Of a DNA stretch of 61,258 nt, positions 41,559-49,094 are shown in pieces (position 1 is the first letter of the stretch; every line of letters starts with the position of its first letter). The notes below the pieces were generated by a model that saw nothing but the letters and a program-made list of their open reading frames with translations, ran no database searches and was not told the origin of the DNA. Source of the DNA: Candidatus Kerfeldbacteria bacterium. GTDB taxonomy: Bacteria; Patescibacteriota; Patescibacteriia; SBBC01; CAIJZX01. The position numbers and the translations under genes were made by a program. The DNA is taken from positions 1 through 61,258 of the forward strand of contig CAIJZX010000013.1 of the NCBI GenBank assembly GCA_903825245.1. The letters are read 5' to 3'.

Positions 41559-41639
41559 CTACGTATCACTTCGGCTCCGTGTATACCAGCCCAGCCATTT
41601 GCCCTGAGTGGGCGAAAGACAGCGGACGATAGAAATCAC
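41559..41639 (-). CDS. 26-residue mini-ORF with strong Shine-Dalgarno
   Basis: A GTG start at 41639 is preceded at seven bases by GGGAGGG (minus, 41647-41653), one of very few strong Shine-Dalgarnos in the window. The product begins MISIVRCLSPTQ and ends RSRSDT. It has a terminator 24 bases after the stop and TTGATA (41684-41689) upstream, although the -10 is weak. It looks like a miniature of the other single-gene cassettes. It could be a leader or toxin-like peptide, or a degraded gene. Confidence 0.4.
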   Translation of the reverse strand: MISIVRCLSPTQGKWLGWYTRSRSDT

Positions 41640-41721
41640 GGTTTGTCCCTCCCAAGTGGTTAGTGAATAAGCTTAGCACTACCTATCAACGCCGTTGAAG
41701 GAAAAAGGTGTCACGTCCCCT

Positions 41722-42249
41722 CTATCGGTGTACAATATGCAGTTTTTTCAACTTCCGGCGGGCTCGCACTAGCCGCAACTTTACCGCATTATGACTTACC
41801 TGCAGCTTTGTACTGATATTGTTAATACTCAGTTGTTGCTGATAAAAAAATTTCAGGATTTCTTGTTCATCCGCCGATAATTGCCTCGCCTTCTCCCACA
41901 CTAATTGAGCATCAATTACATTGGTCGTATCGGTTCGCGTATCCGATACATTGTCTGCGGCTTCTAATTCGATATGCTTCGGTTTTCGATACAAGTCCGT
42001 CAGTAAATTCGTTCCAATTCTTCGTAAATATGTGTTGTAAGAAAAACCGTGTAAGCGAAATGCCTTAAGTTTACTAAAAGCACGCAGAAATGTTTCTTGT
42101 ACCATGTCCGACGATTGTTCGACATCGTGCAGCCGGTACCAAAAAAATCGAAACAGGGATTTTCGATATTTCGTATACAATTGAGCAAAAGCAGCTGGTT
42201 CGCGCTTTGCTGAATCAATGAGTTGATCGTCGATAGAACTCGGTTTCAT
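41722..42249 (-). CDS. ECF-type RNA polymerase sigma factor
   Basis: 175 residues. Region 2: AFAQLYTKYRKSLFRFFWYR and DMVQETFLRAF. Region 4: LSADEQEILKFFYQQQLSIN and VSHNAVKLRLVRARRKLKK. No anti-sigma gene with zinc motif is adjacent; the next gene downstream in the same direction is the mini-ORF. The small membrane protein upstream at 42332 is a candidate partner only by position. Confidence 0.9.
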   Translation of the reverse strand: MKPSSIDDQLIDSAKREPAAFAQLYTKYRKSLFRFFWYRLHDVEQSSDMVQETFLRAFSKLKAFRLHGFSYNTYLRRIGTNLLTDLYRKPKHIELEAADNVSDTRTDTTNVIDAQLVWEKARQLSADEQEILKFFYQQQLSINNISTKLQVSHNAVKLRLVRARRKLKKLHIVHR

Positions 42250-42331
42250 GGGTTAAACGGGTGAGTAAAACCTCCCTCGAGAAACCGTGGAAGCAAGCGT
42301 ACAATACGAAACTGAATTTTCGCTGGACAGT

Positions 42332-42505
42332 TTAGGTATACCGCTCGGAAAACTTCCATCCGGCCCAGATACCGACTAACCCACCGATAGTAGAAAAAAT
42401 TATTCCAGAAAACGATAGCCACGAGGCGTGCCATAGCTCAGGCAGTAAACCACCCAACGTAGAACCAATGATAACTCCCACCCAAATAAACGGCTTCGCA
42501 TTCAT
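42332..42505 (-). CDS. 57-residue membrane protein
   Basis: Starts MNAKPFIWVGVIIGSTLGGL and ends GIWAGWKFSERYT. Two hydrophobic glycine-rich helices joined by LPELWHASWLSF. It resembles small XapX/AtpI-like two-helix proteins but cannot be assigned. TATAAT lies nine bases before the ATG, so the leader is very short. The gene is 82 bases upstream of the sigma-factor gene. Confidence 0.7.
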   Translation of the reverse strand: MNAKPFIWVGVIIGSTLGGLLPELWHASWLSFSGIIFSTIGGLVGIWAGWKFSERYT

Positions 42506-42602
42506 AGTGAACCGATTATACTCCTAGTCAACAAAGGGGGCAATTTCAGGAATTGTTCAGTTGACTTTTCTATACTCAAAACTTATTAACTACATATCCA
42601 TT

Positions 42603-42860
42603 ATGATGTTTCATCCATATTACGGTTCTTCGGCAGGGTTTGGTGTTTTGGGCGCGATCATGATGTTCGCCTTTTGGGTTGGTATTGGACTTTGTATCTT
42701 ATGGACTATCCGTGGATCTCGTCATATGCATCATTATCGTCATGACGCCCAACCCTCAGCTGACAAACCGAAGGCGCTCGAAATTATCCAAGAGCGTTTC
42801 GCAAAAGGAGAAATTACTTCCGAACAATACGCCGAGATGAAAAAAGTGCTGGAAAAATAG
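42603..42860 (+). CDS. Small membrane protein with C-terminal SHOCT domain
   Basis: 85 residues from the ATG at 42603, placed after TATACT (42571-42576). One membrane span (FGVLGAIMMFAFWVGIGLCI), a His/Arg-rich linker (SRHMHHYRHD) and a SHOCT domain (ALEIIQERFAKGEITSEQY). SHOCT tails mediate oligomerisation. Divergent from the gene at 42332. Confidence 0.82.
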   Translation: MMFHPYYGSSAGFGVLGAIMMFAFWVGIGLCILWTIRGSRHMHHYRHDAQPSADKPKALEIIQERFAKGEITSEQYAEMKKVLEK

Positions 42861-42874
42861 CACTTCATACGAAC

Positions 42875-42908
42875 AACAAGCGCCCACGGCTGAGGCGCTT
42901 GTTTTTTT
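42875..42908 (+). terminator. Terminator of the SHOCT gene
   Basis: AACAAGCGCC (42875-42884), 9-base loop, GGCGCTTGTT, then a run of seven T. Confidence 0.9.
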
Positions 42909-42966
42909 CTTGCGATATGGTACGATACTGGCGCTTTCGTGTATTTCTTCGCGTTCCTGTGTGCCT

Positions 42967-42994
42967 TCCGTCCTGAGCCTTGTCGAAGGACGGA
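42967..42994. repeat. REP-like palindrome
   Basis: TCCGTCCT, 12 bases, AGGACGGA. The core CCTGAGCCTTGTCGAAGG resembles REP-type palindromes that recur in many bacterial genomes. Lies between the SHOCT terminator and the tRNA-Arg locus. Confidence 0.5.
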
Positions 42995-43026
42995 ATTAGC
43001 TCCGCTCAGCCCAATAACAACTCAAT

Positions 43027-43411
43027 GGAAGCCCCCGCCTGGGCGCCCGTAGCTCAGCCTGGATCCCGTACAACCGCTGCGCGGTCTACGGGGCAAGTGC
43101 TGCATCAGCGAAATATTGTACCTAAAAACCATTCCTAAGTAGCATTTTTTCTGACCTGGGCGCCCGTAGCTCAGCCTGGATAGAGCATCAGCTTGCGGAG
43201 CTGAGGGTCGTAGGTTCAAATCCTGCCGGGCGCACCAGGTCAGAAAAAATCTTGCGGAGCTGAGGGGTCGAGGTGGTCGGCGCAAGCCGAGCAAGTAAAC
43301 TGCTTTACTTGCGACCGCCGAGACGGGCAGCGCGATGTTCCACAGGAACAGCGATGCCCCCCCGGACGTAGGGTTCCAGAGTTTCGTCGGGCGCACCAGG
43401 CGGGGGCTTCC
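43027..43411 (+). other. Broken outer tRNA-Arg enclosing tRNA-Arg(GCG)
   Basis: Outer pieces in order: GCGCCCG acceptor and D-arm (43043-43064); a D-loop insert with the stem CCCGTA/TACGGG; GCATCAG (43111-43117); an insert holding the whole inner tRNA and its flanks; CTTGCGGAGCTGAGGGG (about 43251, anticodon loop and 3' stem); a T-arm insert with GCAAGTAAA/TTTACTTGC; and CGGGCGCACCA (43388-43398). Outer leader 43027-43042 is exactly complementary to trailer 43396-43411 (16 bp). Confidence 0.75.
43160..43237 (+). tRNA. tRNA-Arg (anticodon GCG)
   Basis: 78 bases with encoded CCA. Acceptor GCGCCCG/CGGGCGC, D-arm GCTC/GAGC, anticodon arm TCAGC-TTGCGGA-GCTGA, T-arm GTAGG/CCTGC (one G-U). Leader TTTTTTCTGACCTGG (43145-43159) is exactly complementary to CCAGGTCAGAAAAAA (43235-43249), which starts with the CCA. 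Confidence 0.92.
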
Positions 43412-43476
43412 AGATGTACGAGCTTTTTTGTATTGGGATCGGGAGCCTGTCCCGGTTTAGGTTTCCGGAACTGCCG

Positions 43477-43517
43477 CCTGCCTACTGGTAGGCAGGGACG
43501 CACCAGGTCAAAAAAAA
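43477..43517 (+). repeat. CCTGCCT palindrome, copy 2, and third tRNA-Arg 3' end
   Basis: CCTGCCTACTGGTAGGCAGG (43477-43496) is followed by GACGCACCAGGTC and a run of A. The last part repeats the end and trailer of the inner tRNA-Arg and could pair with its leader in place of the normal trailer. Confidence 0.65.
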
Positions 43518-43594
43518 TACATACAACAAACAGCCAAGGTAACGATTGACAGGTTATAGCCAAGACGGTCAACCTTTTGGTACACTAGTAGCAC

Positions 43595-45655
43595 ATGTCA
43601 CTCAATACGCTCATTGCGAAACTCCCGCGACTCCAGCCGCAGGTCGCCAAAAAGTTCGCCTTGTTGGATTTGCACACCCTGTGGGATTGTTTATTTTACT
43701 TTCCCTTTCGGCATGAAGATTGGCGACAACAAGTACAAATCAGTGATATCGTTGTCGGGCAGGATGTCACCATTGCCGCCAGCATTGTGTCCGTTAAATC
43801 ACGTCCAGCATGGCATCGTCGCGGTACAACGATCACTGATGTGGTCGTGACCGATGAAAGTAACGCGAAACTCCATGTGGTATGGTTCAATATGCTGTAC
43901 CTCGGAAAAAGTTTACAATCCGGCGATCAACTCTATCTCTCCGGCACAATTAGCCAAACAAAAGACGGTCGGTTACAACTGAGCAATCCGGTTTACGAAA
44001 AGCCAAGTGAGAATCCGTTGCATGAAAAGCTCGTCCCCGTCTATCGGTCAACCGAGGGTTTATCGCAACGTCAAATCCGGATGGTTATGAAACAGGCCGT
44101 CGCGTTAGCAAACGTCGTGCCTGATCCGTTCGACGGTTCAACTGTTCAACAACTTGAACTAATGACGTTATCCGAAGCGTTATCAGCAATACATTTTCCA
44201 GACAGTCCGGAACAAGCGGCGCAAGCTGTCGAACGATTGAAATTTGATGAATTACTGGCTTGGCACCTACATATGACCGCAGCAAATTCGACCGTGGCCG
44301 CTACCGCACCGGTCATCCCCTTTCACGAACAAGATATTCGTACCTTTGTGCAACACTTGCCCTACACACTGACCAACGATCAGCGCGTCGCAGCTTGGCA
44401 AGTTCTGCAAGACATCGCCTTGCCACAACCGATGTCACGCCTCGTTCAAGGCGATGTTGGTTCCGGCAAGACCGTGGTGGCCGCTCTAGTGGCTTATAAC
44501 GCTACGCTAAGCCATTATCAGGTTGCGGTGGTAGCTCCAACAGTCGTCCTTGCCGAGCAACACTGGAAAACATTTATTGCGACACTCGGTAAACATGAAA
44601 CAAAAATTGCTCTGCTCACCGGTCACGAAGCAAAAATCTACAGCGCGGGAACCGAGGCCACGGTCAGTCGCGAAGATCTGGAATCTGCTATCACATCCGG
44701 AATAGTTTCTGTTGTCATCGGCACCCATGCGGTTCTGCAACCAGATATCACATTTTATAAACTTGGACTCGTCATCGTCGATGAACAACAACGCTTTGGC
44801 GTTGACCAACGCCAAGTACTACTTTCAGGACGCACCGACACTCCGCACTTTTTGAGTCTCACTGCCACGCCGATTCCAAGAAGCTTTGCTTTGTGGCTGA
44901 GCGGCATTTTAAATATCAGTACCATTGCCACAAAACCAGCAGGCCGGGTCGTGATACAATCCTTTGTGGCTGGCCCGGATGATCGACAACGAATCGATAC
45001 GGCTATCAACACAACCTTGCAGAAGAAAGAACAAATCTACGTTATCACCCCACTGATTGAAGAATCCGACAGTCTCGGCGTCCGAGCCGCCACAACCGAA
45101 CATCAGCGATTGAGCGAGGCGCTCCCCCACGTCCGGGTGGGCATCCTCCATGGCGCGATGCCAGCCGATGAACGAGTGGCGATTCTTGATGAATTCCGTC
45201 GGCACGACCTTGATATCATTGTCAGCACCACCGTTATTGAAGTTGGGGTTGATGTCCCGAACGCGACACTCATCATTATTGAGGGCGCCGAACGTTTTGG
45301 CCTTGCCCAATTGCATCAACTCCGCGGTCGTGTTGGGCGCAGCTCAAAACCAAGCCAGTGTTATTTTGTTACCGATCGCCGAGACGACGCGATTCGAAAA
45401 CGCCTGGAACACGTCGCCGCAACCAGCGACGGCTTCACCATCAGCGAACTCGATTTCTCCGAACGTGGCGGCGGCGATATGTACGGTCAACGCCAATCAG
45501 GCCTGCCGGCGTGGCAGCTGGCGAGCATCAACGACCGTCAACTATTTGAACGTGTTCGGGAATTTTCTTCGACGTTATCAGCCGAACAACAAAACAACCT
45601 GCTCGCGATAGTAGGACGACACGAAAAAACCCTTACACCATTTCATCCAGAATAG
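43595..45655 (+). CDS. recG: ATP-dependent DNA helicase RecG
   Basis: 686 residues, normal length. It remodels stalled replication forks. An N-terminal OB/wedge domain (QDVTIAASIVSVKSRPAWHRRG) precedes the helicase: Walker A RLVQGDVGSGKTVVA, VDEQQRFGVDQR, SLTATPIPRSFAL, and the C-terminal TVIEVGVDVPNATLIIIEGA, LAQLHQLRGRVGRS. TGG-TACACT stands eight bases before the ATG, so the leader is minimal. No Shine-Dalgarno. Confidence 0.95.
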   Translation: MSLNTLIAKLPRLQPQVAKKFALLDLHTLWDCLFYFPFRHEDWRQQVQISDIVVGQDVTIAASIVSVKSRPAWHRRGTTITDVVVTDESNAKLHVVWFNMLYLGKSLQSGDQLYLSGTISQTKDGRLQLSNPVYEKPSENPLHEKLVPVYRSTEGLSQRQIRMVMKQAVALANVVPDPFDGSTVQQLELMTLSEALSAIHFPDSPEQAAQAVERLKFDELLAWHLHMTAANSTVAATAPVIPFHEQDIRTFVQHLPYTLTNDQRVAAWQVLQDIALPQPMSRLVQGDVGSGKTVVAALVAYNATLSHYQVAVVAPTVVLAEQHWKTFIATLGKHETKIALLTGHEAKIYSAGTEATVSREDLESAITSGIVSVVIGTHAVLQPDITFYKLGLVIVDEQQRFGVDQRQVLLSGRTDTPHFLSLTATPIPRSFALWLSGILNISTIATKPAGRVVIQSFVAGPDDRQRIDTAINTTLQKKEQIYVITPLIEESDSLGVRAATTEHQRLSEALPHVRVGILHGAMPADERVAILDEFRRHDLDIIVSTTVIEVGVDVPNATLIIIEGAERFGLAQLHQLRGRVGRSSKPSQCYFVTDRRDDAIRKRLEHVAATSDGFTISELDFSERGGGDMYGQRQSGLPAWQLASINDRQLFERVREFSSTLSAEQQNNLLAIVGRHEKTLTPFHPE

Positions 45656-45692
45656 TAGCGACAACCATCTTTCTTAACTCTGGATGCTTACT

Positions 45693-46724
45693 TTATTTTA
45701 AGTGGGGTATCGCCGGCGGCACCACCTGCTCGTGGGACATAACCGCAGGGGTACAGGGAAATATATCGTGGAGTACCGCGTGAGCAGCTCCGGCTTTGTT
45801 GACATAAAGTTCAACATGAAGGTGCGGACCGGAACTGCATTTTGTGCCGATGACCGCTGGATCCCCCCCGCTCCAACCAATATTATCCCCAGCATTCACA
45901 ACGGCACCAACGCTCGCATACAGCTTATCGATATGGATATAACGGGCATAATATCCATTTGGTGATACCAGGGTAACAATATGCTCGCCGCATTTTGAAT
46001 CTGGCACGCTAGAAGTAATTGTTCCGCCAAACATCGCTAATACGACTTTACCCGCTACATGCGCGGTAGAAAAATCTGTTCCGGGGTGGCAAGTACTCCC
46101 AACTTGGACATTTCGCGGACCAACCCGGCTCGTCACCACCGGATCAACATCGGCCACTGGCCAAACAAAGGACACGGACGGTACAGCACATTTGCTCTCG
46201 GTTTGGATTGGACCCTCTGCCGTTGTGCAGCTGGCGCTTTCATTAAATTGACCAGCATCAGCGTCAGTTTCACCAAATTGTTCCGTTTTGACATTGCTCA
46301 CGAGAATACCATTAAAACTCTTCAGGTTTGGATTGATAATATTTAATAACACCACCGAAGACAAGGCAATCAGCAAACCAATAATCGCATTATCGATAAT
46401 TCCCCGCGCATCATTAATTTTTCCGGGATTTCCGGCAGCCGCTACCCAACGGATTCCGCCGTAGACCACCATCACCACCGCCAGGACTCCCACCGTCCAA
46501 ATAAAATAAATAAAAATGACTTTAATATACTCGGCGATTGACGTCGGCGAAATAGTAATGGTTCCGTCCAGCAATCCTGGAATCGTAATTTCCGGTGTAA
46601 ATTGTATAGCTGAAATCGGGGGTGGCGTCAGGTCAGCCGCAAAAGCTGGACGGAGGACTCCAACAACCGCCGCCACGCTCACCACAACAAGCAGGCTGGT
46701 TATGAGTGTACGGTAGCGTGGCAT
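45693..46724 (-). CDS. TrbC/VirB2-like pilin domain fused to M23 peptidase
   Basis: 343 residues. Signal peptide (1-29, ending AFAAD), then a two-span TrbC/VirB2-like domain (YIKVIFIYFIWTVGVLAVVM, VYGGIRWVAAAGNPGKINDA, IIDNAIIGLLIALSSVVLL). The C-terminal half is an M23 peptidoglycan endopeptidase with HPGTDFS (zinc His and Asp) and GPHLHVEL (HxH). The first 130 residues closely match those of the protein at 47978. A pilin-like anchor holding a wall-cutting domain would fit opening the wall for the secretion channel. Overlaps the upstream gene by one base (TAATG). Confidence 0.88.
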   Translation of the reverse strand: MPRYRTLITSLLVVVSVAAVVGVLRPAFAADLTPPPISAIQFTPEITIPGLLDGTITISPTSIAEYIKVIFIYFIWTVGVLAVVMVVYGGIRWVAAAGNPGKINDARGIIDNAIIGLLIALSSVVLLNIINPNLKSFNGILVSNVKTEQFGETDADAGQFNESASCTTAEGPIQTESKCAVPSVSFVWPVADVDPVVTSRVGPRNVQVGSTCHPGTDFSTAHVAGKVVLAMFGGTITSSVPDSKCGEHIVTLVSPNGYYARYIHIDKLYASVGAVVNAGDNIGWSGGDPAVIGTKCSSGPHLHVELYVNKAGAAHAVLHDIFPCTPAVMSHEQVVPPAIPHLK

Positions 46725-47974
46725 TATTTCAAACGTACTTGCTGAACCGTACCGGTCGTAGCATCAGTAAAGTAGAGCACCGATTCGTTCGTGGAGACTT
46801 GCAAATTGGTCGCACTAAAGCGTTGATTTCCTTGGGCATCGACCGGCCGCGCAATCATCGTGACTGCACCGGAACGTAAATCCACTTTGTAAATATTATC
46901 CGGCACGCCGGCCGAGAGACTTGGCTGCGGACCTGAACCGGGATTGTAGTAGTATGGTACGGCACAGTAAATCGACACACCGCTTGGTGCATAGGCGCAT
47001 TTATCCGCGCTGGTGTCTAACCCCACGTCGACCATATTATTGCCTAGCGAATCGGGTGACCCACTCATCATATACAAGTGCGGATTATCATTGGTCAACG
47101 GGCTATAGATGCTGTATAACAATTTTGTTCCATCTGGCGACCAATTCGGCGTGAAACCTCGACCATTCACATCAACGGATTGAAAATTCTCACTATTGGC
47201 GCCCAGGAAAAGAATTTCTTGTTGATCACCGTTGATCGACTTTGGATAGGTGGCGATGATTTGATTGTTTGGCGACCAATTCACCACCACGTCGCCGGCG
47301 TTCGCACCAAGATGCTCCGCTGTTTGCGACTGTGTACCATCTGGTTTACTGACAACGAGCCATTGGTTTTCCGAATTCGACGCATCGAGAAACTTGGAGG
47401 CGATTTGGTCAGATTGCGGCGAAAAGGAAAAATCGGTCAACTCGCTCGGCATGGTTGTCTGTTTTTTGGTGGTGAAATCGTAGAGAATTTTCGAATTATC
47501 CGGAAAAGCGAGAATCGCCTGGTTACCACTCGGTGCCCAGGTAACGCTCTGTGCGCTCGGATAGGTGTCCGTCGTCAATAACGTCTGCGTTCCGCCGTCG
47601 GGACTAACGGAAAAGAACTGCCCGGTCTGTTTATCGTAATATTGCAAATTCCCGTTGGTACCGTTCACCGTTGCCCCGACCGCTTGATCAGTAGTAACCG
47701 TGGTAACAACAGTTGAACCGCCACGAGCAATCGTGCTTGCGGTTGAAGTTGTCGATCCGTTTACCGTCGGTAAAGCGTTAATGTTTTGGTTCGCGACTCG
47801 GTTTGCATTACCATTTTGCGCATTCGGCAAGCCGTTTGTAATTTTTCCCGACTGGTTCGTCGTCGGAACCGGTAACCCGGGTTTGAAGAAGAAATACCAA
47901 ATAGCAAAGAAGAACCCGGCTACTACCAGAACGAAAGCGAGAATGAGAAGTATTTTTTTTGTGCGTTCATTCAT
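46724..47974 (-). CDS. Membrane-anchored TolB-like beta-propeller
   Basis: 416 residues. One N-terminal span (ILLILAFVLVVAGFFFAIWYFF), an Asn/Thr-rich linker to about residue 110, then repeated blades of the type VTWAPSGNQAILAF, FSFSPQSDQIASKF, VVNWSPNNQIIATY and FTPNWSPDGTKLLYS. Propellers like this bind partner proteins. Its place between two pilin-like genes suggests a component or accessory of the secretion apparatus. Confidence 0.82.
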   Translation of the reverse strand: MNERTKKILLILAFVLVVAGFFFAIWYFFFKPGLPVPTTNQSGKITNGLPNAQNGNANRVANQNINALPTVNGSTTSTASTIARGGSTVVTTVTTDQAVGATVNGTNGNLQYYDKQTGQFFSVSPDGGTQTLLTTDTYPSAQSVTWAPSGNQAILAFPDNSKILYDFTTKKQTTMPSELTDFSFSPQSDQIASKFLDASNSENQWLVVSKPDGTQSQTAEHLGANAGDVVVNWSPNNQIIATYPKSINGDQQEILFLGANSENFQSVDVNGRGFTPNWSPDGTKLLYSIYSPLTNDNPHLYMMSGSPDSLGNNMVDVGLDTSADKCAYAPSGVSIYCAVPYYYNPGSGPQPSLSAGVPDNIYKVDLRSGAVTMIARPVDAQGNQRFSATNLQVSTNESVLYFTDATTGTVQQVRLK

Positions 47975-47977
47975 ATA

Positions 47978-49093
47978 TTATTGGAATACGTCCTGAGTAG
48001 TTAACCAATTTACTTGCATCTGATAATCTTTTGCGCTCCCATTACCGGTATAGACTATTGGGCAGGCTCTGGGTAAAAGGCGAGGATATGCTTTCCCGTT
48101 CGGGAATCCGTCCCCGTTTACTTTAGGTTGACTTGTATCCCCAGGTGCATAGTATGCTTGCCCTTGAGCATTAACCAAAACAAACCCGTTGGCTTCAGGA
48201 TCTGAATTATCTGTGCAATACGAATTAATATAGTTTCCGTCCTGACTAATGACCGCGCCAACCAATTCTGTGTGCTGACCGTTTTTGATACTTTTAACTG
48301 CATCTTTTGATCCAACCCCGACACTTCCCTGAATTTTGTTACAGGTTGTTAAACTATCATAGCCAGTATACTTCACTGTCGACACACACGTACCACTAAA
48401 TTTATTTGACGATGCGTTTAATTGAAATTGACAAACATTCCCCTGGGTAGATGTCATCGGGCATCGCGTCCCCATGCACGTCGTCTTTCCGGTTACGCCG
48501 GTTGTCTCATTTTTAACATCAATCTGTTCTGTCTTGCCACAACCAAGAGTCTCATTTTGGCAAACATAAAAATTATCTGGAAAACTGGGGGGGGCACCGC
48601 CAGCACAAAAATCCTGGGTAGCGACATTCGTAACACCCGGCAGAGAAAGTTTCGTCAACCTCGGATTAATCGTATTCAAGAGCACAAAAGACACCAGGCC
48701 AATTATCACACCGATGACCGCATTATCGATAATGTCTCGTGCCTCTTTTATCCGTCCGGGGTTTCCGGCAGCCGCCACCCAACGGATGCCACCATAGACG
48801 ATCATTACTACGGCGATAACGCCAACCACCCAAATGAAGTAGACGAACAGCGCCTTAATATAGTTCGCGAGCAGTGTATTATCAACTTTTATGTCTCCAG
48901 TAAACAGACTCGGCAAAGGTATTTCCGGCGTAAAACACATTGATCCTACCTCGCAGGCAGCAGCATGAACCGTACCGGCACCAGACGGCGCGACCAAACT
49001 AATCGTCGATCCAAAGACAATCGCCAACACCAGCCACACGCGCTTCGCGCTTCGTTGTCGGGTGGGATGTTGTAATGAGGGGCGGCGAATCAT
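47978..49093 (-). CDS. TrbC/VirB2-like pilin domain with Cys-rich extracellular domain
   Basis: 371 residues. Signal peptide to about residue 46, then the same two-span domain as the protein at 45693 (YIKALFVYFIWVVGVIAVVM, VYGGIRWVAAAGNPGRIKEA). The C-terminal 220 residues contain about a dozen Cys in pairs (FCAGGAPP, VCQNETLGCGK, CMGTRCPMT), suggesting a disulfide-bonded extracellular module of unknown family. It shares operon position with the propeller and the large disordered protein. Confidence 0.82.
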   Translation of the reverse strand: MIRRPSLQHPTRQRSAKRVWLVLAIVFGSTISLVAPSGAGTVHAAACEVGSMCFTPEIPLPSLFTGDIKVDNTLLANYIKALFVYFIWVVGVIAVVMIVYGGIRWVAAAGNPGRIKEARDIIDNAVIGVIIGLVSFVLLNTINPRLTKLSLPGVTNVATQDFCAGGAPPSFPDNFYVCQNETLGCGKTEQIDVKNETTGVTGKTTCMGTRCPMTSTQGNVCQFQLNASSNKFSGTCVSTVKYTGYDSLTTCNKIQGSVGVGSKDAVKSIKNGQHTELVGAVISQDGNYINSYCTDNSDPEANGFVLVNAQGQAYYAPGDTSQPKVNGDGFPNGKAYPRLLPRACPIVYTGNGSAKDYQMQVNWLTTQDVFQ

Positions 49094-49094
49094 A

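Noticed and set aside
42246-42434. A 62-codon minus-strand frame
   Set aside because: It overlaps the better supported 57-residue membrane protein (42332-42505) in another frame and lacks membrane-protein or domain character.
43043-43064. A separate tRNA gene starting at 43043
   Set aside because: Only acceptor and D-arm are present; the anticodon and T-arm pieces are displaced, so it is reported as part of the outer broken tRNA.
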